This document shows, piece by piece, positions 34,248 through 42,919 of a DNA stretch of 64,000 nt. Numbering within the stretch: position 1 is the stretch's first letter; the number at the start of each line of letters is the position of its first letter. Under the pieces are notes generated by a model. That model was given only the letters and a program-made list of their open reading frames with translations, searched no databases and had not been told where the DNA came from. Origin of the DNA: Rufibacter immobilis (lineage in GTDB: Bacteria; Bacteroidota; Bacteroidia; Cytophagales; Hymenobacteraceae); assembly GCF_003721565.1 (NCBI RefSeq), contig NZ_RJJE01000001.1:62001-126000 (forward strand), written 5' to 3'. Position numbers and translations under genes: made by a program.

Positions 34248-34346
34248 ATACGGTTTCTGCTCCTTAGCGCCTACTTTTCAACAACCTAATGGCAACGGTG
34301 GGGGTTTAAAGAATCTGTGTCCTAACGTCAGATTCAGTTATTGCCC

Positions 34347-35930
34347 ATGCTACGTTTCTTTCTTCTGCTCTCCTGCTTTTTGCTGGTGCTCTGCGCGGCC
34401 AGCCCCACCTCGGCCCAAAACCTTACCGGGCCCAAGGGCGAAGTCTTTACCTTGCGGGTGGTGAAAGACAAACTCAGCGACCCCTGGGAAGTAACCTATG
34501 GCCCCGATCAGCATCTGTGGGTCACCGAAGCTAAAGGATACCGGGTAAGCAGGCTTAATCCGGCCACCGGGGCCCAGACCGTGCTGCTGGACCTGAATTC
34601 GGCCCGCAACTTCCCCAGATATGACAAAATTCCAGACCAAAAAGATGGCGGCAAACCCTGGCCCCAGGGCGGGCTGATGGGAATGGCCCTGCACCCGCAG
34701 CTTCTCACGGGTAAACCCTACGTGTACCTGGCCTATGCATATGAGTTTGCAGGGGCAGACCAGACCGGCAGCGGCTGTGACCCCAACTTTGGCGGTTGTC
34801 ATTTCACCATGCGCGTGGTGCGGTATGAATATCAGCCGAAGGCGCAACGGTTGGTGAACCCTTTGGTGCTCTGTGACAGCATTCCCGGCAGCAACGACCA
34901 TAACTCGGGGCGCCTGCTCATTGCGCCCGCCAATGGCCAGCCGTTTCTGTTTTATACCGTGGGTGACATGGGCGCGGGGCAGTTCAAGAACGTGGGCAGA
35001 CCTAACCACGCGCAGCAAATTAGCAGCTATGAAGGCAAAGTGCTTCGGTTCAATCTGGAGCCAGACCAAGATCAAGGGGAATATGACCGCTGGATTCCCA
35101 ATGACAATCCGTTTACCAAACCCCAGAAACAGAACGCCGTCTGGAGCTACGGCCACCGCAACGCTCAAGGGCTGGCGTACGCGCTAATTGGCGGCACCGG
35201 AAGAATCTACGCCAGTGAGCACGGTCCTTTTTCTGACGATGAGCTGAATCTTATTGAGAAGGGCAAAAACTACGGTCACCCGCTTATTATTGGGTACGCC
35301 GACAACAACTACAACGGACTGGCCGCCGGGGTAAGTACCCACTCTAACTTACCCGGCGAGTGGCATACCACCTACCCCACCATCAAAAGCGAAAAAGAGA
35401 ACGCCACCGCCCTGGGGAAAGACACTTACCGCGACCCTCTCCTGAGTCTCTACCCCAACTCCCAGGCCTTCATCCGGAACATAATGACGCAATCCCGAAA
35501 CGATGAGAAAGCGTCGCCAGAATGGCCTTCTGATGCGCCCAGCAGCATTGACGTTTATACCGCTTCGGCTATTCCGGGGTGGCAGAACTCGTTGCTTATT
35601 CCCACGCTCAAATCTGGGAAGCTCATCAGGGTACCGCTGAATGCATCGGGCACCGCCCCCTCCGGCGATACTCTCTCCTACTTCCACAAATCCCAGATCC
35701 GGTACCGGGACCTGGCTATCTCACCAGACGGAAAGAAACTGTACCTAGCCGTAGACAGTTCTTCGGTAACCTCCGGCCCCTCGGGCGAAGATCCCAAAGG
35801 CAGCCAGTACAAGGGAGCCATTCTGGAATTTACCTACGTAAAGGGAGGCAGTGCCACTCAAAAAGCCACCGGGGCCACCAAACGCAGCCCTGCCCCCACC
35901 AAGGCTGCCGCTACCAGAAAGGAAGAATAG
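34347..35930 (+). CDS. PQQ-dependent glucose/sorbosone-dehydrogenase-like protein, secreted
   Basis: 527 residues from the ATG at 34347 (a TTG two codons earlier is less likely). Signal peptide LRFFLLLSCFLLVLCAASPTSA. Beta-propeller of the soluble PQQ glucose dehydrogenase type: PWPQGGLMGMALHP, NDHNSGRLLIAP (catalytic His of the family), YEGKVLRFNLE, VWSYGHRNAQGLAYA, IYASEHGPFSDDELN, and the late YRDLAISPDGKKLYLAVDSS. The C-terminal ~30 residues are a low-complexity Ala/Lys/Thr tail. Oxidises a sugar or other polyol in the periplasm if PQQ is available; no PQQ synthesis genes are seen here. Palindrome begins two bases after the stop. Confidence 0.88.
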   Translation: MLRFFLLLSCFLLVLCAASPTSAQNLTGPKGEVFTLRVVKDKLSDPWEVTYGPDQHLWVTEAKGYRVSRLNPATGAQTVLLDLNSARNFPRYDKIPDQKDGGKPWPQGGLMGMALHPQLLTGKPYVYLAYAYEFAGADQTGSGCDPNFGGCHFTMRVVRYEYQPKAQRLVNPLVLCDSIPGSNDHNSGRLLIAPANGQPFLFYTVGDMGAGQFKNVGRPNHAQQISSYEGKVLRFNLEPDQDQGEYDRWIPNDNPFTKPQKQNAVWSYGHRNAQGLAYALIGGTGRIYASEHGPFSDDELNLIEKGKNYGHPLIIGYADNNYNGLAAGVSTHSNLPGEWHTTYPTIKSEKENATALGKDTYRDPLLSLYPNSQAFIRNIMTQSRNDEKASPEWPSDAPSSIDVYTASAIPGWQNSLLIPTLKSGKLIRVPLNASGTAPSGDTLSYFHKSQIRYRDLAISPDGKKLYLAVDSSSVTSGPSGEDPKGSQYKGAILEFTYVKGGSATQKATGATKRSPAPTKAAATRKEE

Positions 35931-35931
35931 A

Positions 35932-35983
35932 AACTTTGCGTTTAGGGGCTGTTTTTGGAAAAACGGCCCCTAAACGCAAAGTT
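35932..35983. repeat. TTTAG palindrome copy 16 (GGGG subtype)
   Basis: 18-bp arms AACTTTGCGTTTAGGGGC and GCCCCTAAACGCAAAGTT; the inner GTTTTT/AAAAAC also pairs, and the single T/G opposition would be a G-U pair in the sense transcript of the upstream gene. Starts right after the dehydrogenase stop. Confidence 0.93.
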
Positions 35984-35999
35984 GGATAGAAGGGAAAGT

Positions 36000-36341
36000 T
36001 TACTTTGCTCTGAATTTCTGTTTCCCCGTAAGCAACTGGAAGAACAGCACAAAGTCTGAGGCCAGACTATAGAACGGGTACTGGAAGGTAGCCGGTTTGT
36101 TTTTCTCAAAGAAGAAATGCCCCACCCACGCAAACCCGTAGCCAATGACCGGCAGCAGCCACAGCCAAGAGTAACGGCCCAGGAACAACGTCACCACCAA
36201 AAGGATCAGCAGCAGCCCTGTGCCTGTAAAATGCAGCACCCGACTGGTGGTGTTCTGGTGCTCTTGCAGGTAGAACGGGTAGAACTCTTTGAAGGAGGTG
36301 ATGCGGGGAGAAGGAGTTGGTTGAGGCATCATTTGATACAT
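36000..36341 (-). CDS. Mpo1/DUF962-like membrane protein
   Basis: 113 residues. Motifs of the DUF962 (Mpo1-like) family: SFKEFYPFYLQEHQNTTSRVLHF (family form: F..FY..YL..H....NR..H), two hydrophobic hairpins (LLLILLVVTLFL, WLWLLPVIGYGFAWVGHFFFE), then NKPATFQYPFYSLASDF. The yeast relative is an Fe-dependent fatty-acid alpha-oxidising dioxygenase in the ER; in bacteria the role is unproven. His residues 39 and 76 region match the conserved ones. ATG 36341 or the internal ATG three codons later may be the start. Confidence 0.85.
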   Translation of the reverse strand: MYQMMPQPTPSPRITSFKEFYPFYLQEHQNTTSRVLHFTGTGLLLILLVVTLFLGRYSWLWLLPVIGYGFAWVGHFFFEKNKPATFQYPFYSLASDFVLFFQLLTGKQKFRAK

Positions 36342-36409
36342 CCAGATAAAAGAAACAATAAATTTCTATGAATACAGAAGTATTTATTCAATCAGCTCTA
36401 TTAGATAGA

Positions 36410-37510
36410 TCAGTTATTGGGAAGGTTAATCTTTGAGCCACCAGGTGCAAGCAACATTGCTACGATATCATTTGGATCGAAAATATGGTCTGTTACTTCA
36501 CCCGTTTTTGGATTGATGCATATAGTGCTACTTATAAGATTCGGAGGAAAATCAAATTCAATCTTTTCTTCCTCTTTCAATCTGATATTCGATGATAAAT
36601 CTTTCATATTAACTCCACAAATACTATCATCTTTAGGCATGGAAAACAACAGAGGTGGGCACATTGGCACTACAACCTTGTTTCCACCTCTGTAAAGACC
36701 ATGTTTTAGATCTTCAGAATGCAATGGAATAATAAACTCATAAACGTTGTTTAAATATCTTAGATAGAATATATGGGTGACACACTTCTCATTATCATCT
36801 AACTTCCTAAAAATAAAGCAACTTGGTTTCTTATCACTGTATTCTAGTGGTAATTGGTAATGTACCACTTTAAACAACTCAGATAGTACCTCATCATATC
36901 TATTTTCAAATAGAAGCCTGACACTTTCCTGATAATACTTCATGTATTCCTTTGGAATAACAGCTAATGCTATTTTCAGAAATGCCTTATATACTTTGAT
37001 CGGTGTATATGGATTCTTTAAGAATCGTATCTCTGCCCTACCTAACTCATCATTAATCTCAAATACTTTTTTTTCAAAATTACTTTGCTCAATCTTAACA
37101 CAATCACTTAATCCATCAAACTCCCCATATTTAGCAACAAGAGCCCCATCATTAGATGTAAATTTAGGAATATTCTCTTTAGCCTTTACTCCAGAAATAG
37201 TTCTTATTAAACCTAAGAAGTTTGTCAAATCATTCTCATAGGAAGAAAAGAGGGAATTACAGATATCACATTCATCATCAGAAACTAAATGTTTATTCCC
37301 AAGTAGTTGAGGAATTGTATGAGCAATCTTGTTGAATTTTGTTTGTGTGTTATTTCGCCCACAGAATCTACAAACCCTTTCTCTTTTAGGAGTAAGCCCT
37401 TTCATTTTATTATCTGGACAACCTGATATAAACTCAATTGTATAGTGCTTTGTGAATCTAATTAATTCATTAACCCAACTTTTGAATGTGTATACAGTAA
37501 GATTATCCAT
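36410..37510 (-). CDS. HNH endonuclease (HNH_5-like), AT-rich islet
   Basis: 366 residues. A zinc-type HNH module lies near residues 45-90: CRFCGRNNTQTKFNKIAHTI, then LLGNKHLVSDDECDICNSLF, giving CxxC, the catalytic-type His in AHTIP, and CDICN with the Asn of HNH. The remaining ~270 residues match nothing I recognise; they contain a beta-rich region around YKAFLKIALAVIPKEYMKYY and HFYLRY-like strands. Base composition is markedly AT-rich compared with both neighbours, and the dispersed palindromes are absent from the islet, so recent transfer is likely. No methylase, toxin or phage gene lies beside it. Could be a nuclease in defence or in a small mobile unit. Confidence 0.75.
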   Translation of the reverse strand: MDNLTVYTFKSWVNELIRFTKHYTIEFISGCPDNKMKGLTPKRERVCRFCGRNNTQTKFNKIAHTIPQLLGNKHLVSDDECDICNSLFSSYENDLTNFLGLIRTISGVKAKENIPKFTSNDGALVAKYGEFDGLSDCVKIEQSNFEKKVFEINDELGRAEIRFLKNPYTPIKVYKAFLKIALAVIPKEYMKYYQESVRLLFENRYDEVLSELFKVVHYQLPLEYSDKKPSCFIFRKLDDNEKCVTHIFYLRYLNNVYEFIIPLHSEDLKHGLYRGGNKVVVPMCPPLLFSMPKDDSICGVNMKDLSSNIRLKEEEKIEFDFPPNLISSTICINPKTGEVTDHIFDPNDIVAMLLAPGGSKINLPNN

Positions 37511-37552
37511 AACATTTAATTTATCGAATTAGCATCACATACTAAAGATAAC

Positions 37553-39268
37553 TTAAATTCCTTTCTTCTTGGCCTTCTTCCGCTCTGCAAAATACGCGGC
37601 TACTTCATCTCTGCTTTTGGCGTTGAACGTCATCTCCGCCGTTAAGCCGCCTTTGCGTCCTACCAGTACGCCGTAGCGCATGTCTTCATAGCCGCGCATG
37701 CTGTGGGCGTCTGGGTTGATGCTGAGCATCACGTTCTGGCTGAGGGCGTACTCTACCCAGCGCCAATCCAGGTCCAGGCGCCAGGGGTTCGCGTTGATTT
37801 CAATGATTACCTGGTTCTGGGCGCAGGCGTCTATCACGGCTTTATGGTCAATAGGATAGCCTTCGCGGCGCAGGAGCAGGCGGCCGGTGGGGTGTCCCAG
37901 CATGGTGGTGTAGGGGTTGTGGATGGCGGTCACCAGTCTATCTGTAGCCTTCACGATGTCCATTTTGAGATTGCTGTGGATGGAAGCCACAATAAAGTCA
38001 AAGGACGCGAGCACATCATTGTCATAGTCCAGAGACCCATCGGCGAGGATATCAGACTCAATGCCTTTGAAGATTCTGAACGGGCCCAATTGCTGGTTGA
38101 GCCGCTCAATTTCCTGGTGCTGCGTCTGTACCCTGAACTCCTGCAACCCGTTGGCATAGAACGCCGATTTGGAGTGGTCGCAGATGCCCAGGTATTCGTA
38201 ACCTAGTTGCTGGCAGTGCACCGCCATCTGCTCCAGCGTATGCGCGCCGTCTGAGTAGGTACTGTGGTTGTGCAGAATGCCTTTCAGGTCACTGTCCTGA
38301 AGCAGGGTGGGCAGTTTGTTTTCCTTGGCCAGTTCCAGCACGCGTACGCTTTCGCGCAGCTCTGGGGCGATGAACGGCAGTTTCAGCCGCTGGAAAATCT
38401 CCTCTTCAGAAGCAGCCGGTTCGCCGTAGGCCTCGGCCATAAGCGTATCTCCGTTCTCGTTCAGGGGCTGGATGAGCCAGTGCGGATTAGCGGAGTACAG
38501 CAAGGTCTGGTTCGCGAAGCGGCGCTCCGGCACCTGCCGCACCTCCAGCTTCAGCCCTGCCCCTACTAACTGCCCGCGCCACACGAACGGTCCAGAAAGA
38601 TGCTCCACAGATGTAATGCCGGGAATTTCATTCAGGAACTCAGGCCAGGAGCGGTCGTCTTGCAGGCTCACCAGAAACTGCAGGGTATCTACAATCTCCA
38701 AGTTGCGCCGCATGTCGCCCACCAGTTCCACGGAAGCCGTTTCGGGCCTGTTTTTCAGGAATTGAAGCAAATCCAGCGCCAGCGGCTCGGCCTCGGCCCA
38801 GAGCAGTTTGCCTTTGCTGTCCTCTGAGTATTGCAGTGCCTGCAGAATGGTTTCCTGCGTTTTCGCCCCGAAGCCTTTGAGTTTGGAGAGCTCGTTCCGC
38901 TCGCAGGCCTCGCGCAGGCCCTCCGTGGTTTCCACGCCCAGTTCCTTCCAGATGGTCCTGATTTTCTTGGGGCCGATGCCCTTGATGTTGAGCATCTGCA
39001 CCACACCCTCGGGGGTGGTTTCCAGCAGCCGGTTCAGGTCGGCGTGGCTGCCCGTCTGGATGGCTTCCATGATCTTGGCGGCCATGCCCTTGCCAATGCC
39101 GTCCAGCTTCTCCAGTTGGGCCTGGCTCATCTGGTGAATGGGCTGTTCCAGGCGTTCCAGCACCATAACGGCGTTGGTGTATGATTTTATCTTGAACGGG
39201 TTCTCGTCGTGCAGCTCCATCAAAGAAGCCGTGAGCCGGAACATACGAATGAGTTCTTTGTTCTCCAC
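37553..39268 (-). CDS. polX: PolX-family protein: degenerate X-polymerase domain plus PHP phosphoesterase
   Basis: 571 residues. Helix-hairpin-helix motifs near 55-140 (LDGIGKGMAAKI, IKGIGPKKIRTI, LKGFGAKTQETI), a polymerase-X-like palm near 160-330, and a C-terminal PHP domain with intact-looking metal ligands: HNHSTYSDG (His333, His335, Asp340), GICDHSK (His365), GIESDI (Glu404), SIHS (His431), GHPTGR (His459), INPDAHS (Asp520, His522). In the palm the usual GSxRR...DID triad reads GDMRR (184-188) and VDTLQ (193-197), so two catalytic acids appear lost: probably no polymerase activity, but 3'-5' exonuclease/AP-type PHP activity in DNA repair. Residues 171-178 are encoded by a half palindrome copy. 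Confidence 0.9.
   Translation of the reverse strand: MENKELIRMFRLTASLMELHDENPFKIKSYTNAVMVLERLEQPIHQMSQAQLEKLDGIGKGMAAKIMEAIQTGSHADLNRLLETTPEGVVQMLNIKGIGPKKIRTIWKELGVETTEGLREACERNELSKLKGFGAKTQETILQALQYSEDSKGKLLWAEAEPLALDLLQFLKNRPETASVELVGDMRRNLEIVDTLQFLVSLQDDRSWPEFLNEIPGITSVEHLSGPFVWRGQLVGAGLKLEVRQVPERRFANQTLLYSANPHWLIQPLNENGDTLMAEAYGEPAASEEEIFQRLKLPFIAPELRESVRVLELAKENKLPTLLQDSDLKGILHNHSTYSDGAHTLEQMAVHCQQLGYEYLGICDHSKSAFYANGLQEFRVQTQHQEIERLNQQLGPFRIFKGIESDILADGSLDYDNDVLASFDFIVASIHSNLKMDIVKATDRLVTAIHNPYTTMLGHPTGRLLLRREGYPIDHKAVIDACAQNQVIIEINANPWRLDLDWRWVEYALSQNVMLSINPDAHSMRGYEDMRYGVLVGRKGGLTAEMTFNAKSRDEVAAYFAERKKAKKKGI
38737..38758. repeat. half TTTAG palindrome inside polX (in frame)
   Basis: Read on the minus strand, CTGAAAAACAGGCCCGAAAC matches the CTGAAAACAGGCCCAAAACG half of copy 6 apart from one inserted base and one substitution. 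It encodes LKNRPETA in polX. Could be chance, but the match is long and close. Confidence 0.5.
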
Positions 39269-39366
39269 GGGTATGCTTGCTAATGGGATTTAGACAAAGA
39301 TAAGGAACATACTGCGTATGTTAGTCCTGAGTTCCGAGTCTTGGGTGTAAGCTGGGAGACTGACTG

Positions 39367-39403
39367 GTTTTGCCTCAATTCCGGAAAAAGAGCCGCTAAA
39401 CGC
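39367..39403. repeat. TTTAG palindrome copy 17 (one good arm)
   Basis: GTTTTGCCTCAATTCCGGAA then AAAGAGCCGCTAAACGC in the divergent gap between polX and the small lipoprotein gene. The half CCGGAAAAAGAGCCGCTAAA is identical to the in-gene copy at 53627-53664. Confidence 0.75.
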
Positions 39404-39495
39404 ACTTCCCAGCGCCCGTATGGCGGCAGGTAGGAACTCTTTTGTATCTTGTGACAACTTTGCGTTTAAAATAGATTCTAAAAGACCTTCCCCGC

Positions 39496-39885
39496 ATGAA
39501 AAACCTGTCTCTGTTTTGCCTCCTGACCATGGGGCTGATGGCCTTTCAATGTGGCGACGGTGTAAGCGTACCAGATGCTGTTTACGGCCAAACCTGGCTC
39601 TACTCCTATGAAGAAGACTCTGCCGACGTGCGCTCTTACCGCCCCAACACCTTTGACTTTCCTCCCTCCAGAGGTCGTACAGGTTTTATGCTGCAGAAAG
39701 ACGGCACGTTTATCCGGTACGGCATAGCGCCCACAGACGGCCTGGAGGAACAACCCGGCACTTGGGAAGCCGGAGGCAAGAACCTGCTGCAGATCAAGTT
39801 CAAAGACGCCCAGCATGAGCCGGAGCAGATTGAGATCATCTCGGCCACGCCTACTTTACTTAAAATCCGGCGTAAGACTGATTAG
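39496..39885 (+). CDS. small lipoprotein, function unknown
   Basis: 129 residues. Lipoprotein signal MKNLSLFCLLTMGLMAFQC with the lipidated Cys at residue 19. The rest looks like a small beta-barrel or lipocalin-like fold (QTWLYSYEEDS, GFMLQKDGTFIRYG, QPGTWEAGGKNLLQIKF, TPTLLKIRRK). I do not recognise a named family. It stands alone between polX and a glycosyltransferase, with coding-like codon use and a sensible start. Confidence 0.75.
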   Translation: MKNLSLFCLLTMGLMAFQCGDGVSVPDAVYGQTWLYSYEEDSADVRSYRPNTFDFPPSRGRTGFMLQKDGTFIRYGIAPTDGLEEQPGTWEAGGKNLLQIKFKDAQHEPEQIEIISATPTLLKIRRKTD

Positions 39886-39948
39886 CCAACCCTGTACTTT
39901 TTTATGTTTTTAGTCTCTTACGTCTTTTCTAGATAGGCTCGCTATTGT

Positions 39949-40716
39949 ATGCAGCAGTACTTGGATCTACTCAACCAGAGGTATGATAAGATATATGTGA
40001 TTACCCTTCACAGGGCGAATGACAGACACGCACATATCCAAAAAGAACTGAAAGGGCTTAACTATGAATTTTTCTATGGAAAAGACAAAAAAGAATTCTC
40101 TCTTGCGGAATTGAACGCGGCCGGCATCTATGACGAAGCTCTTGCCAAGAAACACCACAGATACGGCAAACCCATGCCCCCGGGCATGGTTGGCTGCTCC
40201 TGGAGCCACCGGTTGATCTATGAGGACATCATCATGCACCGTTACCAGCAAGTCCTGATTCTGGAGGATGATGTGGTACTGGACACCCAGAATCTAGCGT
40301 TACTCCCAGAGGTCTTCGTTGAGCTGCCTAATGATTGGGAGTTGTTCTACTTCGGGTTTGCCCTGCATGAAGTTCCGCCGGCAAACGCCCCGCTAAAGAA
40401 GTTGTTTTACCATCTGATCCATTCGCTTGGCTTGCTTAAGCACACCCATACTGCTATCCGTAACCTGTACCCGAAACAGATTTCGAAACACATTTACAAA
40501 TCCGGCTATCATGACTGCACCCATGCGTATGCCCTTACGTATTCTGCGGCGAAGAAATTAGCCGAGCTACAGACACCTATTTCTTTCTTCCCAGACCACT
40601 TATTGGCCTATGCGGCCACCAATGAGCTGGTAAAGGCTTATCTGGTTCTACCTAAGATCATAAATCAGCAGTACCAGGTACTGGAGGAGGCACCTATCTC
40701 TTACCTCCACAGTTAA
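39949..40716 (+). CDS. glycosyltransferase family 25 (LPS-type)
   Basis: 255 residues. GT25 motifs: YDKIYVITLHRANDRHAHIQ at the start, GMVGCSWSHRLIYEDII near 80-96, and the metal-binding VLILEDDVVLD (ExDD-type) near 102-112, with later YAYALTYSAAKKLAEL-like and FPDHLLAYA segments. These enzymes add sugars in lipopolysaccharide or surface-glycan synthesis. No other surface-sugar gene lies next to it. Confidence 0.9.
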   Translation: MQQYLDLLNQRYDKIYVITLHRANDRHAHIQKELKGLNYEFFYGKDKKEFSLAELNAAGIYDEALAKKHHRYGKPMPPGMVGCSWSHRLIYEDIIMHRYQQVLILEDDVVLDTQNLALLPEVFVELPNDWELFYFGFALHEVPPANAPLKKLFYHLIHSLGLLKHTHTAIRNLYPKQISKHIYKSGYHDCTHAYALTYSAAKKLAELQTPISFFPDHLLAYAATNELVKAYLVLPKIINQQYQVLEEAPISYLHS

Positions 40717-40796
40717 GTACGGGGTCTGTTTTCCCTGAAAATTTTTAGAAAGGTCCTCCCTTTGCTTTACATTTACTGAATTTTTCCGTTATTTAT

Positions 40797-41201
40797 ATGA
40801 ACTACTGGCTCGTAAAATCTGAACCCGAGAAATACGCCTGGACTGACTTACAGCGCGATGGAGAAACCACCTGGGACGGCGTGCGCAACTTCCAGGCCCG
40901 CAACAACCTTCAACAGATGAAAGAAGGCGATCTGGTCATGTATTACCATAGCGTCTCTGAGAAATCTATTGTGGGCGTGGCCAAAGTAAGCAAAGAAGCC
41001 TATCCAGACCCCACCGCCAATGAGCCCCGCTGGCTGGCGGTAAGCCTGGTGCCCGAGCAGGCGTTTGCCCAACCTGTCTCCCTGGACCAGATCAAAAAAG
41101 AGGAGCGGTTGCAGAACATTGCCCTGCTGCGGCAATCCAGGTTGTCTGTGATGCCTCTTTCTCCCGAGGAGTTTGAGATTCTGCTGCGCATGGGCCAATA
41201 A
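40797..41201 (+). CDS. EVE-domain protein
   Basis: 134 residues, essentially one EVE domain (PUA-like fold): NYWLVKSEPEKYAWTDL at the start, TTWDGVRNFQARNNLQQMKEGDLVMYYHS in the centre, and SEKSIVGVAKVSKEAYPD. EVE domains read modified bases in DNA or RNA; the human relative THYN1 has this exact N-terminal layout. In bacteria they may act in base-modification defence or RNA metabolism; nothing beside it decides which. Confidence 0.92.
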   Translation: MNYWLVKSEPEKYAWTDLQRDGETTWDGVRNFQARNNLQQMKEGDLVMYYHSVSEKSIVGVAKVSKEAYPDPTANEPRWLAVSLVPEQAFAQPVSLDQIKKEERLQNIALLRQSRLSVMPLSPEEFEILLRMGQ

Positions 41202-41269
41202 CACGGCTCCGCATGCTGGGCAGGCAGCCGGCGTTTTTACTGATTTGGCTTAAATTTTTAAAAACACCT

Positions 41270-42823
41270 ATGTTCCCCATCATCAGAAGCATCTATAGTT
41301 CCCTGCTGATCCTCCTGCTGTGCGCTGGCTGGCTCCTGCCGGCGCATGCCCGCCAGAAAAAAGAGAAGGACAAGGAAAAACCGGCCCCGCCTACCCAAAA
41401 CTACCGGGCAGAACTGGAGAGTAATTCTTTTGACGATGAACATGTGGTAAAGCCGCTGCCCGACAGCACCCTGCTGGTGGCTAGCTTCAAGCGCAGCAGT
41501 TGGTTTGGCAAAGATGATTTCACCCTGACCCGGTATGACCGGCAGCTGAAACAAATTTGGCAGACCAAACATGAGCACAAGCCCAACCACTCCCTGCTGT
41601 TTGTGTCCGCTGAGCGCAACAACATCTTTCTGCTGTTCTCTACCCTATCCAACAAAAAGCTGCTGCTTTACCGGGTAAACCCAAACACCGGCAACGCCAC
41701 GTATAGTGAACACGAACTGCCCTCCAACAATCTTACCCTGCGGGAAATGGAGGCTCTGGACGGCCAAGTGTTTCTGAGCGGTCTGGAAGGTCCCAACCTC
41801 AACATGCTGCAACTGAACCCGCGGCAGGAAGAAGTGAAACTGCTGCCCGCGGTGTTCGGGATGGAGGAAGATTTAGGTGAGTTTAGAGTTGACACGCTCT
41901 CCCATGCGGTAGAATTTGTGGTGGCGGAATCTAATGGCTGGCGTTCTAGGGTACAGACCAAACGCATCAACACCAAAGGCGATGTCATAGGCACTTATTT
42001 CATCCAGCCTGAGATAGACTACCGCAACTACAACACCCTGCAGGCCGGCCGCCTCACGCCCGGCGACACGCTGAGCAAAGTGCTCATTGGCACTTTCGGC
42101 TACCGCACGTCTATCTTCTCCAAAGGCCTGTTCACCAGTAATCTGGCGGGCAACGTGAAGTATTTTGATTTCAGCAAGCTGGACCACTTCTTTGAGTACC
42201 TGTCGCCGCGGGCGGAGCGCCGCATGAAGGCTAAGTTCGCCCGCCAAGAGGCCCGGGAGAAACCCTTGGTGCTCAGGTACCGCATGTTGCTGCACCCCGT
42301 GCTGCCGCACCCGCAGGGCTACGCCATTGTAGGTGAGATTTATTACCCGCAGTACCGCAACAACATAGAGAACCCTTACCTGGCGGGCCGTTACCCTATG
42401 GAAATGCGTGAGCCCAGAACCAGAAACATGTTCAACGGCTATAGGTTCTCGCATGCCATTGCCTGCGTCTTTGACCGGGAAGGCAACCTCCTTTGGGACA
42501 ACTCCTACAAACTCAAGAACCTCACGTACCCAGAACTGGCCCCCACTGTAGAGGCTGGAGTGATGGCAGACGGTTCCATTGCGTTGGTGTACCCAGAAGA
42601 GGAAAAGATCTGGTTTAAAACCTTAAGGCCTAAACAATCCCTCTCCAACGAGGAAAAGGTAGAGGTACGGCTTCAGGAGGAAACGGAGAAAATGGTGTCC
42701 AGCAATTCAGAGGGCATTGTGCATTGGTACGGCGGTAACTTCATTGCCTTCGGGTTCCAGCGCATACGGCCCCAGACCGGCGAAGCCCGCACCGTTTTCT
42801 ACCTGCAGAACATGGCATTTTAG
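41270..42823 (+). CDS. secreted protein of unknown function
   Basis: 517 residues from the ATG at 41270, which gives a signal peptide (IIRSIYSSLLILLLCAGWLLPAHA); the open frame starts at 41213 but its first 19 residues add nothing. A charged linker (RQKKEKDKEKPAPPTQ) follows, then repeated beta-rich strands (LPDSTLLVASFKRSSWFG, NNIFLLFSTLSNKKLLLYRV, GDTLSKVLIGTFGYRTSIFS, FDREGNLLWDNSYKLKN) suggestive of a propeller or blade-like fold. I do not recognise a named family. It lies between the EVE gene and the pyrR promoter. Confidence 0.8.
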   Translation: MFPIIRSIYSSLLILLLCAGWLLPAHARQKKEKDKEKPAPPTQNYRAELESNSFDDEHVVKPLPDSTLLVASFKRSSWFGKDDFTLTRYDRQLKQIWQTKHEHKPNHSLLFVSAERNNIFLLFSTLSNKKLLLYRVNPNTGNATYSEHELPSNNLTLREMEALDGQVFLSGLEGPNLNMLQLNPRQEEVKLLPAVFGMEEDLGEFRVDTLSHAVEFVVAESNGWRSRVQTKRINTKGDVIGTYFIQPEIDYRNYNTLQAGRLTPGDTLSKVLIGTFGYRTSIFSKGLFTSNLAGNVKYFDFSKLDHFFEYLSPRAERRMKAKFARQEAREKPLVLRYRMLLHPVLPHPQGYAIVGEIYYPQYRNNIENPYLAGRYPMEMREPRTRNMFNGYRFSHAIACVFDREGNLLWDNSYKLKNLTYPELAPTVEAGVMADGSIALVYPEEEKIWFKTLRPKQSLSNEEKVEVRLQEETEKMVSSNSEGIVHWYGGNFIAFGFQRIRPQTGEARTVFYLQNMAF

Positions 42824-42878
42824 TTTCTTAACCGGTAAACACTAGAGGCTGCCTCAGAAAAAACAGGTTCTACTAGTA

Positions 42879-42905
42879 TTGGCAGGGAGTAAGTTTTTAT
42901 ATTTG
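42879..42905 (+). promoter_or_regulatory. probable promoter of pyrR-pyrB
   Basis: TTG at 42879-42881, 16 bp, then TATATTTG at 42898-42905, a full match to the Bacteroidota -7 consensus TAnnTTTG. The pyrR ATG follows 14 bp later, so the mRNA leader would be very short and can hold no attenuator. Confidence 0.65.
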
Positions 42906-42919
42906 CCCAAAACCCGGCC

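Noticed and set aside
40733..40765. Further degenerate palindrome after the GT25 gene
   Set aside because: Only a short GTTTTCC...GAAAA resemblance; below what chance could give.
42841..42877. Dyad ACTAG...CTAGT with GAGGCTG before pyrR as a PyrR-binding leader RNA
   Set aside because: The good TAnnTTTG promoter (42898-42905) lies downstream of it, so the dyad would not be in the transcript, and the match to the PyrR loop is weak.
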